From: Rosenbergiella epipactidis
Lineage (GTDB): Bacteria; Pseudomonadota; Gammaproteobacteria; Enterobacterales; Enterobacteriaceae
Length of the DNA: 64,000 nt
Assembly (NCBI RefSeq): GCF_018494055.1
Contig: NZ_JABBFQ010000005.1
Location: forward strand, 156,071-220,070
Direction of reading: 5' to 3'
The notes under the pieces were generated by a model. The model saw nothing but the letters and a program-made list of their open reading frames with translations, was not told where the DNA came from and did not search any database. This document shows, in pieces, positions 39,127 through 50,285 of the stretch. The position numbers and the translations under genes are program-made. Within the stretch, counting starts at the first letter, position 1, and every line of letters starts with the position of its first letter.

Positions 39127-41016
39127 TTAGGCGCTTTTACGTAGCAACCCTTGCTTTTTAAGCCATATCAGCAAAATTGAGATGGCCGCAGGGGTAATAC
39201 CTGAAATACGAGAGGCTTGACCGATCGATGTCGGTTTGTGGTCATTGAGCTTTGCGACCACTTCGTTCGATAAGCCATTTACATTCTTATAATCGAGGTC
39301 GACAGGAAGTAAGGTATTTTCATTACGTAAGTGTCGAGTAATCTCTTCTTGCTGACGAGCGATATACCCCTCGTACTTAACCTGAATTTCAACTTGCTCG
39401 GCTGCCAACGGATCGGTGACTGATGGCGTAAACAAGGCTAATTCGGTTAAGGCTTGATAGGTCATTTCAGGGCGACGCAGTAAATCTTCACCGTTCGCCT
39501 CTTTAGTCAAGGGTGCACTCAATACTTGATTCAGGTCGTCAACATTTGTCGATTTCGGATGAACCCAGATATCTCGTAAACGTTGACGCTCAAGCTCAAT
39601 CATTTCCAGTTTTTGGTTAAACGCGGTCCAGCGAACATCGTCAACCAGTCCGAGATCACGGCCGATGGCAGTAAGACGTAAATCAGCGTTATCTTCACGC
39701 AGCATCAAACGATATTCTGCCCGAGAGGTGAACATACGGTAGGGTTCTTTGGTCCCTAGCGTGCAGAGATCGTCGACCAGTACGCCGATATACGCTTCAT
39801 CACGTCTTGGCGTCCACGCCTCTTTATCGGCAGCATAACGTCCGGCATTTAAACCAGCGAGGAGTCCTTGCGCAGCCGCTTCCTCATATCCGGTTGTGCC
39901 ATTGATCTGTCCAGCAAAGAACAGCCCCTGAATGTGCTTACTTTCCAGTGACGGTTTCAGGTCACGAGGATCAAAGAAATCATATTCAATGGCATAGCCA
40001 GGACGGATGATCCGTGCATTTTCCAGACCCTTCATCGAATGAACAATTTGCATTTGGACATCGAAAGGTAAGCTGGTTGAGATGCCGTTGGGGTAAATCT
40101 CGTTACTGGTCAGTCCTTCAGGTTCTAAAAAGATCTGGTGGGCGTTACGATCCGCAAAGCGCATAACCTTATCTTCGATCGAAGGGCAATAGCGCGGGCC
40201 AATGCCTTCGATAATCCCTGCATACATCGGGCTACGATCCAAATTATTACGGATCACATCATGCGTTTTTTCATTGGTATAAGTGATGTAACACGCCATT
40301 TGCTCTGGGTGTTGCGCAGCATTTCCCATAAATGAGAAGACTGGGCTTGGATTATCACCGTGTTGCGGCGCAAGTTGGCTAAAGTCGATAGTGCGTGCAT
40401 CGATACGCGGGGGCGTGCCGGTCTTTAAACGATCAACTCGCAAAGGCAGTTCACGTAAACGACGAGCGAGTGGGATCGATGGCGGATCCCCCGCACGACC
40501 ACCACTAAAATTATCCAAGCCGATATGAATTTTACCGTCTAAGAAGGTGCCTACCGTTAGAACCACCGAACGCGCTTTAAATTTCAAGCCCATTTGGGTC
40601 ACAGCGCCCACTACCTGATCGTTTTCGACGATCAGATCGTCAACAGCTTGTTGGAATATCATCAGGTTAGGCTGGTTTTCAAGAACTGTCCTTACCGCTT
40701 GACGGTAAAGCACCCTATCTGCTTGTGCGCGAGTTGCCCGTACCGCTGGGCCTTTGCTGCTGTTTAGTATCCTAAACTGAATACCCGCATGGTCGATCGC
40801 CGTGGCCATTAATCCACCTAAGGCGTCCACTTCCTTAACCAGATGGCCTTTACCGATACCGCCGATTGCCGGGTTGCAGGACATCTGTCCCAACGTATCG
40901 ATATTGTGAGTCAACAATAGCGTTTTTTGGCCCATACGAGCCGCAGCCATTGCCGCTTCCGTGCCAGCATGACCCCCACCAATGACAATGACGTCAAAAG
41001 GATCTGGATAAAACAT
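39127..41016 (-). CDS. mnmG: tRNA uridine-5-carboxymethylaminomethyl modification enzyme
   Basis: This 629-residue protein (GidA) has an N-terminal FAD-binding motif [20 protein letters not shown] and the [22 protein letters not shown] block. It also has [35 protein letters not shown] and a C-terminal MnmE-binding helical region. With MnmE it modifies the wobble uridine of several tRNAs. It sits directly beside oriC, where its transcription can affect initiation in E. coli. Confidence 0.98.
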   Translation of the reverse strand: MFYPDPFDVIVIGGGHAGTEAAMAAARMGQKTLLLTHNIDTLGQMSCNPAIGGIGKGHLVKEVDALGGLMATAIDHAGIQFRILNSSKGPAVRATRAQADRVLYRQAVRTVLENQPNLMIFQQAVDDLIVENDQVVGAVTQMGLKFKARSVVLTVGTFLDGKIHIGLDNFSGGRAGDPPSIPLARRLRELPLRVDRLKTGTPPRIDARTIDFSQLAPQHGDNPSPVFSFMGNAAQHPEQMACYITYTNEKTHDVIRNNLDRSPMYAGIIEGIGPRYCPSIEDKVMRFADRNAHQIFLEPEGLTSNEIYPNGISTSLPFDVQMQIVHSMKGLENARIIRPGYAIEYDFFDPRDLKPSLESKHIQGLFFAGQINGTTGYEEAAAQGLLAGLNAGRYAADKEAWTPRRDEAYIGVLVDDLCTLGTKEPYRMFTSRAEYRLMLREDNADLRLTAIGRDLGLVDDVRWTAFNQKLEMIELERQRLRDIWVHPKSTNVDDLNQVLSAPLTKEANGEDLLRRPEMTYQALTELALFTPSVTDPLAAEQVEIQVKYEGYIARQQEEITRHLRNENTLLPVDLDYKNVNGLSNEVVAKLNDHKPTSIGQASRISGITPAAISILLIWLKKQGLLRKSA

Positions 41017-41094
41017 GAAGTGTACCTCGGTTGATGAAATCTGTCGGACTGAATGTCCAGGTGATGAATTCTACTTAAATTATCGAATGGGGGA

Positions 41095-41400
41095 AAGTGG
41101 CACGATCCTTAAGGTTTAAAAGAAAGATCTTTATTCTGTATATGATCTTTCTGTTAGATCTCTTATTAGGATCGACCTTTTCTGTGGATAACCACTATTT
41201 CTTTAACAATATCAGGCTATTCAACGGGATCATTTCATGTGAATGATCGGTGATCGTTCTCCGTATAAGCTGGGATCAAGATCGGTAGTTATGCACAGCT
41301 CAATAAGTGAACGAAGGTTATTAGGTGGATAACCACGGGTTTTACGCATGATTCCCGCATTGTTATCCACAGAACTTTCATGATCTTTCTGTTAAATACA
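41095..41400. other. oriC: Chromosomal replication origin oriC
   Basis: The mnmG-mioC gap closely follows E. coli oriC. The AT-rich unwinding element has three GATCT-containing repeats (AAAGATCTTTATT, TATGATCTTTCTGTT, TAGATCTCTTATT). DnaA boxes are R1 TGTGGATAA (41183-41191), R2 TTATGCACA (41289-41297), an R3-like TGGATAA near 41326, and R4 TTATCCACA (41363-41371). The middle part has TGTGAATGATCGGTGATC and CCGTATAAGCTGGGATC, conserved with E. coli. Many GATC sites are present for Dam and SeqA. Confidence 0.95.
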
Positions 41401-41447
41401 GAGTAAAAAACTAGGGATCTCGAAAAAAAAACGATCTAACGCGGGGG

Positions 41448-41888
41448 TTAAATCTTCTCTACCCACTCCACCAGCCACTCTTCAGCCGGATCTTCCGGGA
41501 TTTCGTGTTCTAGCACATCTATTTCAAGACGATCGCCAATTCGGGTGGCTCCGAGCTGAGTTAATTGCTCATCAAGCGTCTTTATCGCCCCACAGAAGAG
41601 ATCGTACTCTCGATTACCGAGTCCTATTGCGCCATAGCGAACACCACTAAGATCCGGTTTTTGTTCTGATAAGGCTTCACTAAAGTCGAGCAGATTATCC
41701 GGTAACTCGCCAGCACCGTGGGTTGAGGTGACAATGATCCAAATTCCTTCTAACGGGACTTCATCGAGCTCTGCACCATGAAGTAATTCACTGGTATGAC
41801 CTGCTTCGCTTAATTTATCCGCGAGATGTTCTGCAACATACTCGGCACTCCCCAGTGTGCTACCCGTAATAAAAGTAATTTCAGCCAT
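41448..41888 (-). CDS. mioC: Flavodoxin-like protein MioC
   Basis: This 146-residue flavodoxin fold protein has the FMN loop GSTLGSAEYVAEHLADKL. Further flavin-binding loops are STHGAGELPDNLLDF and GLGNREYDLFCGAIK. In E. coli it supports biotin synthase activity in vitro. It lies beside oriC and is transcribed towards it. Confidence 0.95.
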   Translation of the reverse strand: MAEITFITGSTLGSAEYVAEHLADKLSEAGHTSELLHGAELDEVPLEGIWIIVTSTHGAGELPDNLLDFSEALSEQKPDLSGVRYGAIGLGNREYDLFCGAIKTLDEQLTQLGATRIGDRLEIDVLEHEIPEDPAEEWLVEWVEKI

Positions 41889-41943
41889 ATACCCTCCTCA
41901 ATAAAGGCGGCCATTGTACTCGGTGATCAAGCGGTGATCCACC

Positions 41944-42028
41944 TGTGGATAATAGGGGGATTATTATTTTTTAACTATTTAGGAAAGATTGAGCACTGTG
42001 GATCAAAGCACTGATAACTTTATCCACA
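41944..42028 (-). promoter_or_regulatory. DnaA boxes in the mioC promoter region
   Basis: TGTGGATAA (41944-41952) and TTATCCACA (42020-42028) are perfect DnaA boxes in opposite orientation between asnC and mioC. In E. coli the mioC promoter is repressed by DnaA. Confidence 0.75.
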
Positions 42029-42041
42029 GTATTGAGGGCGA

Positions 42042-42503
42042 TTACGCTTTGATCGGTCGATCGATGGGGTTTTGTAGAGAGATCAGGGTTTCGGTAGACT
42101 GTATTTCATCAATGGTCTGGATCTTATTGACCAGCACATGCTGCAAGGCATCGATAGATCGACACATGACTTTGATAAAGACACTGTAGTGGCCAGTGGT
42201 GTACCAAGCCTCGACGACCTCATCGAGTGCTTCAAGCTTTTGTAAAGCTGCGGGGTAATCGCGCGCACTTTTTAAAATGATGCCTATAAAGCAACAGACA
42301 TCAAACCCGAGTTTACGGGGATCGACCGCAATATGGGTGCCCGTTATCACACCACTTTGGCGCATCTTTTCGACACGAACGTGGATGGTCCCGGCACTCA
42401 CGCCAAACATCTTGGCCAGTTCGGCGTAGGGCGTTTTTGCCTGTTTAAGCAGAACATTAAGAATATCTCGATCCAGTTCGTCGAGTTGCGAGGCATCAGA
42501 CAT
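42042..42503 (-). CDS. asnC: Lrp/AsnC-family transcriptional regulator AsnC
   Basis: This 153-residue protein has an N-terminal winged helix (LDELDRDILNVLLKQAKTPYAELAKMFGVSAGTIHVRV) and a C-terminal RAM effector domain (CCFIGIILKSARDYPAALQKL). In E. coli AsnC activates asnA in response to asparagine. Here asnA is not adjacent; the neighbour is ovoA in the same direction. The target of this regulator is therefore unclear. Confidence 0.94.
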   Translation of the reverse strand: MSDASQLDELDRDILNVLLKQAKTPYAELAKMFGVSAGTIHVRVEKMRQSGVITGTHIAVDPRKLGFDVCCFIGIILKSARDYPAALQKLEALDEVVEAWYTTGHYSVFIKVMCRSIDALQHVLVNKIQTIDEIQSTETLISLQNPIDRPIKA

Positions 42504-42512
42504 ATCACAATC

Positions 42513-42543
42513 CTTGAAAAAACAAACGCCCTAACGGGCGCTT
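42513..42543 (-). terminator. Terminator of ovoA
   Basis: AGCGCCCGTTAGGGCGTTTG followed by TTTTTTC on the minus strand forms a short GC-rich hairpin with a T tract, right after the ovoA stop and before asnC. Confidence 0.8.
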
Positions 42544-42548
42544 GTACG

Positions 42549-44675
42549 CTACGCTCTACGGCGCCAATAGCTTGCTTGCGCCACGGTATATTGATGTTTA
42601 CGGGCCGTCTCACGGATGACAAACGGAATATCTTCCGCTGGCTGAATTTCCTCAAAATCATCGCGTAATAGTCGCTGCAATGTTTGGTAGGTGGTGACGG
42701 CTTCACCGTTCTCACGAATCCCCCCTAACCAATTTTCTTTAGGCGTAAACGCTTCTAACCACGTATAGGGTGAAGAGAGCATTAGCACGCCACCAGGTTT
42801 CAATAATGCACTAAGACTTTTAAGGAAGCGTGTTGGCTCGCGTAAGCGATCAATTAAGTTTGAGGCAAAGATAAGATCATACTCGGCGTGTGTCACCTTT
42901 AAATTACAGGCATCCCCTTGTTTAAAATCGATCTTTTGCCATTGTTCGGCGGTAATGGCTAATTCGCTGAGGCGAACTTGATGATACTCGACCAGATCGC
43001 CTTCGGTAGGCAGTGCATAGCGGAAATCTTCTCCGGTCATCAATTGTAGCGCCACATCAATAAAGCGCGCTGAATAGTCGATACCGGTTACCCGATCAAA
43101 GTAGCGACTTAGCTCAAAGCTGGCACGTCCAGTGGCACAGCCGAGATCCAAGGCATGAAGGGTACTGTGACAATGGGGAATCACTTTCTCGACCAAGGCT
43201 TTAGCATAATTCTCTACGCAGAAGCGGTTCTCGCCATACTGGAAGTCGAGATATTGAGCGACCATGGTGTCAGTTTCGTAAGGATTTTTTAGCATAGTTT
43301 CCTGATGAGTCGATTCTACGTAGCGAAAGCCAGCGTGTTGGAAAAAGTGACGACGAAAAGCATAGCGTGCAGCTTTTAACGCCTCATTACCGGTTGATAT
43401 CCAGCTCCCGCCTTTGATTAAGTTATGTTTACCGTCGAAGGTCGGGGTCGAAAAGTCGTCGTATAGAGGGTGTACGGTAAAGCCTTGATAACCGCTGATC
43501 GGTGTCGTGGTCCATTGCCACACATTACCGACGATATCGAAGAAATCACCCTGCGCAAAATAGGTAACAGGACACGAAGAGGCCCAGCCTTGCAGATTGA
43601 TATTTCCGATAGGGGTTTGCCAGTCTGGGTGGTCCCCGTCGATCGGCTGGCGTAACCATGCCCACTCTCCTTCACTAGGGAGCTGAATCGGTCGGCCTGA
43701 TTTCGCTGATTTCCATCGACAGAAAGCAGAGGCTTCCAACTGATTAACCTCGACAGGCCAATCCCACGGAAAATCAATCTCTTCGGCGAGGACCCGAAGC
43801 TTAAGCTGATCGGGTGATGCAATATCGCCTACCCAGAATGTCGGCTTATCAGCCTGAGTGTAGGTTCTCCACCCCCAGCCTTCTTCATCCCACCACTCGG
43901 CAGTTTGATAGCCGCCATCATCGACAAATTCGTAGAACTCGGCGTGGCTAACTAGCATTTTACTGGCGGCAAAAGGCGCTATTGTTTGCACCTGTTGGCC
44001 ATATTCATTATCCCAGCCGTAATAATCGTCTTTCTTACCCAGCGTTAATGTTCCTCCTGATTGAGGCACTAACGTATTGTCTGGTACATCTTGACGACTT
44101 GATGAGAAATGCGGACAAATAGGCCAAGCCGGTTGCGGGGTAACCCAACTGATAGGGAGTTGTCGGATGAGAACACTTGAGGTTTCGAGATGAATACGCT
44201 CATGTTCGATACCCATTAATATCGCCCAAGCCGGATCATTCCAACCGATAGGGAGAGTGAGGGGAAGATGAGTAATTACCTCAATCACTTGTTGGCGAAC
44301 ACGATCGCGATAGTCTTGTACTGCTGCAGGGGTGGGCCAAGCGTAATGATCGTCATTCAGATCGTCCCAACTCATCTCATCGACGCCAATGGCCATCATG
44401 GCTTCCATTCGCTCATCGATCCGTTCGGTGAGGTAGCCGCCAGCAATCAATTTATTGATAAAAAAGGTGGCGGTATGCGCGTAATAAAAGATAAGCGGAT
44501 GGCGAAGCGGAATCGCTTTAGTTGTCCACGCCTGTTCTTCCGTGAGGCAGGTAAACAATTGCTCGTAGGTGTGCCAAGTGGTGTGAAAGTAGTCGAGAAG
44601 TTCTCGACGTTTCTGCTCGGGGTCACCGCCTGAGAGCGAGGGGGTAAAAGCTGGTGTTAGCGTTGTAGTTTTCAC
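42549..44675 (-). CDS. ovoA: 5-histidylcysteine sulfoxide synthase / 4-mercaptohistidine methyltransferase
   Basis: This 708-residue protein has a DinB-like iron-binding region (HTATFF, His67; GIEHERIHLETS, His158 and His162) and an FGE/SUMF1-type domain with EGEWAWLRQP, NIWQWTT-like NVWQWTTTPISGY and KGGSWISTGNE. A C-terminal AdoMet methyltransferase follows (LDLGCATGRASFELSRYF). OvoA joins cysteine to histidine with oxygen, then methylates the product, to make ovothiol. The C-S lyase partner OvoB is not in the window. Confidence 0.93.
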   Translation of the reverse strand: MKTTTLTPAFTPSLSGGDPEQKRRELLDYFHTTWHTYEQLFTCLTEEQAWTTKAIPLRHPLIFYYAHTATFFINKLIAGGYLTERIDERMEAMMAIGVDEMSWDDLNDDHYAWPTPAAVQDYRDRVRQQVIEVITHLPLTLPIGWNDPAWAILMGIEHERIHLETSSVLIRQLPISWVTPQPAWPICPHFSSSRQDVPDNTLVPQSGGTLTLGKKDDYYGWDNEYGQQVQTIAPFAASKMLVSHAEFYEFVDDGGYQTAEWWDEEGWGWRTYTQADKPTFWVGDIASPDQLKLRVLAEEIDFPWDWPVEVNQLEASAFCRWKSAKSGRPIQLPSEGEWAWLRQPIDGDHPDWQTPIGNINLQGWASSCPVTYFAQGDFFDIVGNVWQWTTTPISGYQGFTVHPLYDDFSTPTFDGKHNLIKGGSWISTGNEALKAARYAFRRHFFQHAGFRYVESTHQETMLKNPYETDTMVAQYLDFQYGENRFCVENYAKALVEKVIPHCHSTLHALDLGCATGRASFELSRYFDRVTGIDYSARFIDVALQLMTGEDFRYALPTEGDLVEYHQVRLSELAITAEQWQKIDFKQGDACNLKVTHAEYDLIFASNLIDRLREPTRFLKSLSALLKPGGVLMLSSPYTWLEAFTPKENWLGGIRENGEAVTTYQTLQRLLRDDFEEIQPAEDIPFVIRETARKHQYTVAQASYWRRRA

Positions 44676-44727
44676 GATAGTCGCTTTCCTTAATGATTAT
44701 GTTCAAACTATAGCAGTCCCTTAGTAT

Positions 44728-46188
44728 TTAGCGCCGGACGTAGCGTTTTAACCGGCTTTTTAATCCTGTATCAAAAGGCCAGATAAAATCAAAAATAGAG
44801 GTCAACCGAGGCTTTCCATGATCGGACAGCGTAACGGCATGAAAGCGTTGCTGATGCAGCTGTTGCTGCTGGCGAATCTGCTGCTGGATCTCTTCGCTAA
44901 CGCGTTGTGCAACAAAATCGGAAATCACCACGACATCGGCTTCCTGCCAGCTGTCGGTTTGTAAGAGTTTTACCGCTTCGTGTAGGCAATGGCCGATATC
45001 TGTCCCCCCCCGAAAGCGTTGGCTCAAAAAACGGATCAACTGAGGCATGCCGCTCTCGGCGGTTAATTCGTATTGGATGATTTCTTGAGTAAACATCATC
45101 ACAAAGCAACGTCGGTTTTCTTGAAACGCTATCTTGAGCAGTGCGAGGCAAAACGCTTTTGCGCAGCGTTCATTGAAGCCGCCCATAGAGCCAGAGGTGT
45201 CTACGCAGACAATAAACGGACCTTTGGGCTGTTGTTCTTTTTCTTGATAGGTAACCGGCCGTTGTGTTGTCACCAGCTGGTGGTCTTCGCCTTGTAGCTG
45301 ATAGGTAAGAAGTCGTTTTTCGATAAGCTTGCGATAAAACTCGATTTCAAGTTCGTGCAAACTCAATGAGGCCAGCTCCGGTGGCAGAAGGCGTAATACG
45401 TCATCACTCTGATGAACACCTTGGACCTCTTCGGGGAAGGCGCTGGTAATCGATTGTAAATGTTGCTCGACACCAAGTTGAGTGGTGTCTGCAGCAATCG
45501 CTTTGGACTCTCGGCTGCGCCCCAGCTTTTGTGCTAGTTCATTGAGTTGCGGCTGGGAGCGTAGAAAATGACTGTATTCGGTTAAACGTTCGCTGTCCGC
45601 GGTATGCAGCGATGATTTGCTAAGATCCCATAAACGTCCATGGCTCATCTCTTCATCATCGTTGAGCAGTGGCGCGAGAAAACCGCTCATCGAGAGTTGT
45701 TTTTTTAACTCTTCTATTAATTTCTGTTTATGCTGCTCCAGCAGATCGTCATTAAGCGTCAAGGCTTGAAGAGTGAGATTCATTCGCCAACGTTGGATAA
45801 ATAGACTGTGCTGGGCAGGCGTTAGCGACTCTCCCTCAGTCTGCTTCAGTAAGCTTTGTGCTTCTTCGTAAAACGGGGAGTTGAGTACTTCAAGCTGCTG
45901 ACAGGTTTGTTGCAGTTGTTGGGTAAATTGATAATAAGTCAGTCCTAGCGTTTGAGTATAGAAGGCGAACTCTTGCGCTAATGCGTCCGGAACAGGGGTT
46001 TCTTTAAGTTGCTGCGTAATGGAGGCTTTAATCTGTGGCAACTCGCGTTGTAGCATTTTCTTCAGCTTAGGGCTTTTTTCGAAAAGCAGGACCAATTGTG
46101 GCGCCGTGAGCACGGTCGCCAAAAAATCATTCAGATTAATACTGTCATTTAGCGTCAGCAGATTGAGCAATGTATCCAGGGAGATCAT
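44728..46188 (-). CDS. viaA: VWA-domain protein ViaA
   Basis: This 486-residue protein has a helical N-terminal part and a C-terminal von Willebrand A domain. The MIDAS motif is DTSGSMGG, with the Thr in FRGGTDIGH and Asp in VVISDF. ViaA works with RavA and, in E. coli, affects aminoglycoside sensitivity and respiratory complexes. The start overlaps the ravA stop (ATGA). Confidence 0.95.
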   Translation of the reverse strand: MISLDTLLNLLTLNDSINLNDFLATVLTAPQLVLLFEKSPKLKKMLQRELPQIKASITQQLKETPVPDALAQEFAFYTQTLGLTYYQFTQQLQQTCQQLEVLNSPFYEEAQSLLKQTEGESLTPAQHSLFIQRWRMNLTLQALTLNDDLLEQHKQKLIEELKKQLSMSGFLAPLLNDDEEMSHGRLWDLSKSSLHTADSERLTEYSHFLRSQPQLNELAQKLGRSRESKAIAADTTQLGVEQHLQSITSAFPEEVQGVHQSDDVLRLLPPELASLSLHELEIEFYRKLIEKRLLTYQLQGEDHQLVTTQRPVTYQEKEQQPKGPFIVCVDTSGSMGGFNERCAKAFCLALLKIAFQENRRCFVMMFTQEIIQYELTAESGMPQLIRFLSQRFRGGTDIGHCLHEAVKLLQTDSWQEADVVVISDFVAQRVSEEIQQQIRQQQQLHQQRFHAVTLSDHGKPRLTSIFDFIWPFDTGLKSRLKRYVRR

Positions 46189-47681
46189 CGCTGAGCCTGT
46201 TCGATGTGTGCCGCAACCTCTTGGAGGCTAGCCTCGATCTCGGCCAGCCACTCATTATTAATAAAGAGGCATTGCTGTTGCTGGCGGAAGAGCAGGCGTT
46301 GTTGCTGGAGACGGTCATGGAGCTGAGCAAACTGTTTAACAATCTCTTCAGGCATATCGCTGCGGATAACATCATCTTCATAGTTTAAGCGTGTTGCTTG
46401 TAAACTGATATCTCTCACCACGAGGCAGTCTTGTTCATCGACCGATAAATCGAGAGATTGCGGAAAACCAATACCGTTTAATTTACCCCGTATATCACCG
46501 GCTTTTTGTAACCAGTGGTGGAGGGCTTCACGCTCAATAACGATATGCGTGACACGTAAATGATGCAGGGTAAGCGGCTGCTGTAAAAGTAAGGTAAAGG
46601 TCTCGCCAGTCAGTGTGCTAGGCAACTGGTAATGCGGCTTACGGCTAAACATTGCACTCTGCTTCGTCAGTTTGAAGGCTTGAGTCAGGCTCTGTTCTTG
46701 ATGAAGTGTTTGCTTACGCGCTTGGATTTGCTGCAATGCCAATAACATCGGTTGCTGCTGCCAGGCATGCTGGAGTAAGAGTGTGCGAATCTCTTGCTCG
46801 ATAAGCGTGCGTGAAGCGGCGTTATGCCATAGGCACTCTTTTAATAAGATCAGATCCACAGGCGCTATCGCTTGTCGACCACTGAAAAAGGCGCTGGCCT
46901 GTAATAGATGAATTGCTTTTTTCCATCGACGGTCCGAGATATAAGGCGCATCGGCAATCTGCTGAAGCTGTTGGCGCAGTCGATAGATAAGTTCGAAGAC
47001 CTCTTCGGGCAGTAATACCTTCGGGATGGCTTGCTGCCATTGGAAATATTCTTCGTCGGTAATGGCGAGGTTATCGTCTTCGAGGGTAAAGTGGTTATCT
47101 TCTACTTGTAACAGCATGCCGTGAAAGTGGCGCTTTTCATTGACGTTGGTGAGCCATAGGCGGATCAACATCCGATCATAAAGCGCTTCCAAGCCGCTCT
47201 CTTCATCCGGTAATTCATTGGAGGCGCTGATCAATAAGCGCATTGGGATCTTCTGCTCATCCTTACCATTACGAAACCGCCGTTCGTTAATCGCGGTTAA
47301 GAGGGTATTCAGTATCGCCGGGCCAGCTTTCCAAATCTCATCCAAGAACACCACTTCTGCATCCGGTAAATAGCCTTCGGTGATACGTTGATATCGCCCT
47401 TCATCTTTTAAAGCCTGAATAGATAAGGGGCCGAAGACTTCTTCTGGCGTTGAGAAACGCGTCATGAGATATTCGAAGGCAGTAGCCTGTTTAAACGCAC
47501 ACTTAATTCGGCGGGCAATTAAACTCTTCGCTATCCCTGGCGGCCCCATCAGAAACACACTCTCGCCACTGAGTGCAGCGAGTAGACAAAGACGTATGAC
47601 ATCGTGGCGTTCATACAACCCTTTTTCTAATTGATTACTCAGGCGGACAATTCTATCGGCGAGGAGTTGTGCGGGTATCAT
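46185..47681 (-). CDS. ravA: MoxR-family AAA+ ATPase RavA
   Basis: This 498-residue protein has Walker A in [14 protein letters not shown], Walker [10 protein letters not shown], sensor 1 [13 protein letters not shown] and a conserved arginine-finger region ([12 protein letters not shown]). The C-terminal part contains the LARA region that binds LdcI in E. coli. Length equals the E. coli protein. It is in one unit with viaA and divergent from kup. Confidence 0.96.
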   Translation of the reverse strand: MIPAQLLADRIVRLSNQLEKGLYERHDVIRLCLLAALSGESVFLMGPPGIAKSLIARRIKCAFKQATAFEYLMTRFSTPEEVFGPLSIQALKDEGRYQRITEGYLPDAEVVFLDEIWKAGPAILNTLLTAINERRFRNGKDEQKIPMRLLISASNELPDEESGLEALYDRMLIRLWLTNVNEKRHFHGMLLQVEDNHFTLEDDNLAITDEEYFQWQQAIPKVLLPEEVFELIYRLRQQLQQIADAPYISDRRWKKAIHLLQASAFFSGRQAIAPVDLILLKECLWHNAASRTLIEQEIRTLLLQHAWQQQPMLLALQQIQARKQTLHQEQSLTQAFKLTKQSAMFSRKPHYQLPSTLTGETFTLLLQQPLTLHHLRVTHIVIEREALHHWLQKAGDIRGKLNGIGFPQSLDLSVDEQDCLVVRDISLQATRLNYEDDVIRSDMPEEIVKQFAQLHDRLQQQRLLFRQQQQCLFINNEWLAEIEASLQEVAAHIEQAQR

Positions 47682-47883
47682 CAGGCATCCTTAAATCGCA
47701 GCTAAGTTCGCTATCTAGCGAGGCGAGCGTAAGTTTTTCTCTTTGCACTGTAAATGATTTTTGTCATTAAGTAATAGCATATGTTAATGCATGATAGGTT
47801 TTTTACTAAAACTGTGCATACTGTGCGGACTCCATTAATTATCAAGGTTGTTTAAGACTAATCGATCTAAACAGAAGATTTTT

Positions 47884-49752
47884 ATGAACTCAGAGAATAA
47901 ACAGTCTACAGCGGCGTTGACACTGGCAGCCATAGGTGTCGTTTACGGGGACATCGGCACAAGTCCCCTTTATACGTTGCGAGAATGCCTTTCTGGCGAA
48001 TTTGGTTTTGGTATCGAACAACAGTCTGTTTTTGGTTTCCTTTCCTTAATTTTTTGGTTACTGGTGGTGGTCGTCTCGCTGAAATATATCAGCTATGTCA
48101 TGCGTGCAGATAACGCCGGTGAAGGGGGAATATTAACCCTTATGTCACTGGCTGGCCGAAATACCCATGCTACCGCCACGGCAGTAGTCCTGATTCTGGG
48201 ATTGATTGGCGGCAGCTTTTTCTTCGGTGAGGTGGTGATCACCCCAGCAATGTCTGTGCTCTCCGCGATAGAAGGCTTGGAAATCGCCGCACCATCCTTG
48301 GACGTCTTTATTGTACCGATTTCGATAATGGTACTGACCCTACTTTTTGTCATTCAGAAGCACGGTACTGGACTGGTAGGAAAGCTATTCGCACCGGTAA
48401 TGCTGCTGTGGTTTATTCTGCTGGCGGTATTTGGGATTAATGGGATCATAAAGAATCCTGAGGTATTGCATGCTTTAAACCCGTGGTATGCCTTGCAATT
48501 CTTTCTTCACTATAAAACCATTTCATTCTTTGCGTTAGGCTCAGTGGTGCTGGCCATTACTGGGGTAGAGGCGCTATACGCCGATATGGGACACTTTGGT
48601 AAATTACCGATTCGTATTGCTTGGATGCTGGTGGTATTACCTTCTCTGGTTCTTAACTACTTTGGCCAAGGGGCGTTGTTAATGAAACACCCTGAAGCGA
48701 TTAAAAACCCATTCTTCTTGCTGGCACCCGATTGGGCGCTGATCCCGATGCTGATTTTAGCGACCCTTGCGACGGTTATCGCCTCTCAGGCAGTGATTTC
48801 TGGCGTATTTTCATTAACTCGACAAGCGGTGCGCTTAGGCTATCTTCCTCCGATGCGTATCATCCATACTTCGGAAAATGAGTCAGGACAGATTTATATC
48901 CCAGTTGTGAACTGGCTACTCTATACCGCAGTGGTGTTGGTGATCGTAAGCTTTAAGCATTCGAGTAATTTGGCGGCCGCCTATGGGATTGCCGTCACCG
49001 GAACAATGGTGTTAACCACGTTACTTTCCTGTACGGTGGCGAGAAAAAATTGGCACTGGAGTCTCTTCTCCGTCGTACCACTCTGCATTTTCTTGCTCTG
49101 TATCGATGTGCCGTTATTCTCGGCGAACTTAGTGAAGATCCTATCCGGCGGTTGGTTGCCTCTGACACTGGCCTTGGTGATGTTTATCATCATGACCACG
49201 TGGAAGAGTGAACGTTTCCGGGCATTAAGAAAGATGCATGAGCACGGTAACTCACTGGAAGCGATGATCTCTTCTCTAGAGAAACATCCTCCTGTGCGAG
49301 TCTCGGGGACGGCGGTCTACATGACCAGAGTGAAGAACATCATTCCTTTCGCGTTATTACACAATCTCAAACACAATAAAGTCCTGCATGAGCGTGTCGT
49401 CTTGCTGACCTTACGGACTGAGGATGCGCCTTATGTCCATAATGTGCATCGTGTCAGTATTGAGCAGCTCTCACCGACGTTTTGGCGGGTAGTCGCCAGT
49501 TATGGTTGGCGAGAAATCCCGAATATGGAAGATATTTTCCATCGCTGTGGTCTGGAGGGCTTGAATTGTCGGATGATGGAAACATCGTTTTTTATGTCTA
49601 ATGAGTCATTAATTTTAGGTAAACGACCGTGGTATCTGCGCTTACGCGGTAAGCTATTCTTACTGCTGCAACGCAATGCTTTACGAGCGCCTGACCAATT
49701 TGAGATCCCGCCTAACCGCGTCATTCAACTCGGTACACAAGTCGAAATTTAA
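47884..49752 (+). CDS. kup: Low-affinity potassium transporter Kup
   Basis: This 622-residue protein starts [32 protein letters not shown], the KUP family signature. About 12 membrane segments follow, then a cytoplasmic C-terminal domain ending [19 protein letters not shown]. It imports K+ with H+. I chose the ATG at 47884 because it gives the family length; an upstream TTG extension is not supported. A strong terminator follows. Confidence 0.97.
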   Translation: MNSENKQSTAALTLAAIGVVYGDIGTSPLYTLRECLSGEFGFGIEQQSVFGFLSLIFWLLVVVVSLKYISYVMRADNAGEGGILTLMSLAGRNTHATATAVVLILGLIGGSFFFGEVVITPAMSVLSAIEGLEIAAPSLDVFIVPISIMVLTLLFVIQKHGTGLVGKLFAPVMLLWFILLAVFGINGIIKNPEVLHALNPWYALQFFLHYKTISFFALGSVVLAITGVEALYADMGHFGKLPIRIAWMLVVLPSLVLNYFGQGALLMKHPEAIKNPFFLLAPDWALIPMLILATLATVIASQAVISGVFSLTRQAVRLGYLPPMRIIHTSENESGQIYIPVVNWLLYTAVVLVIVSFKHSSNLAAAYGIAVTGTMVLTTLLSCTVARKNWHWSLFSVVPLCIFLLCIDVPLFSANLVKILSGGWLPLTLALVMFIIMTTWKSERFRALRKMHEHGNSLEAMISSLEKHPPVRVSGTAVYMTRVKNIIPFALLHNLKHNKVLHERVVLLTLRTEDAPYVHNVHRVSIEQLSPTFWRVVASYGWREIPNMEDIFHRCGLEGLNCRMMETSFFMSNESLILGKRPWYLRLRGKLFLLLQRNALRAPDQFEIPPNRVIQLGTQVEI

Positions 49753-49771
49753 TCCGAAATGAACGCATGAT

Positions 49772-49803
49772 GCTGGTCACTCAAGGTGACCAGCTAGTTT
49801 TAA
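49772..49803 (+). terminator. Terminator of kup
   Basis: GCTGGTCAC and GTGACCAGC form a 9-bp stem with a 5-base loop, followed by TAGTTTT, 19 bases after the stop. Confidence 0.85.
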
Positions 49804-50270
49804 GCCGTATAGTGCCTAGGTGCTCACCTAGGCTTACCTCGTTATAAGTTATCGATATTTCCATCATGTCGGGTACGCCAGCTCCAGGTGTCTTTAGCCT
49901 GTATTCAAGATGATGAGTGAATCCCTTACAGAACCACGCCGCGATCTGAGTTATTAAATTTTGGCGCGAAAGAGTTAGCCAGAATGTGTGTCTTGGAATT
50001 AATGCGTTCACCCGAAATTTCCGCATCCCCATGGAAAATTGGGCATGTTATCAGGCTCTGCAACTGAATTAATTTGCTTTCAGTACCAATATTATTGGCG
50101 CGCCGCTGCAGCCGATAAAGAAAGGGTATTCGAGTCGTAAGGATAGACCTCGAACAGCCCTGTTTTGTGATAGTGATTAGAATGTAAATAATGATCTACA
50201 TCATGCTATCTGATTTGCTTAAGAACGCAACGCAATGAGCAGAGTCTAACCTAATGTTGAATCACAACAT
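49804..50270. other. Intergenic stretch of about 470 bases without a convincing gene
   Basis: An open frame of 83 codons on the minus strand (49781-50032) overlaps the kup terminator and shows no recognisable domain, so it is not called. The right part must hold the promoter of the amidase gene, since GTAAGGAG lies just before its start. I see no repeat or RNA gene. Confidence 0.4.
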
Positions 50271-50285
50271 CGGTAAGGAGTCTGT

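Noticed and set aside
49781..50032. An 83-codon minus-strand open frame after kup
   Set aside because: It overlaps the kup terminator, lacks a ribosome binding site and matches no family I recognise.
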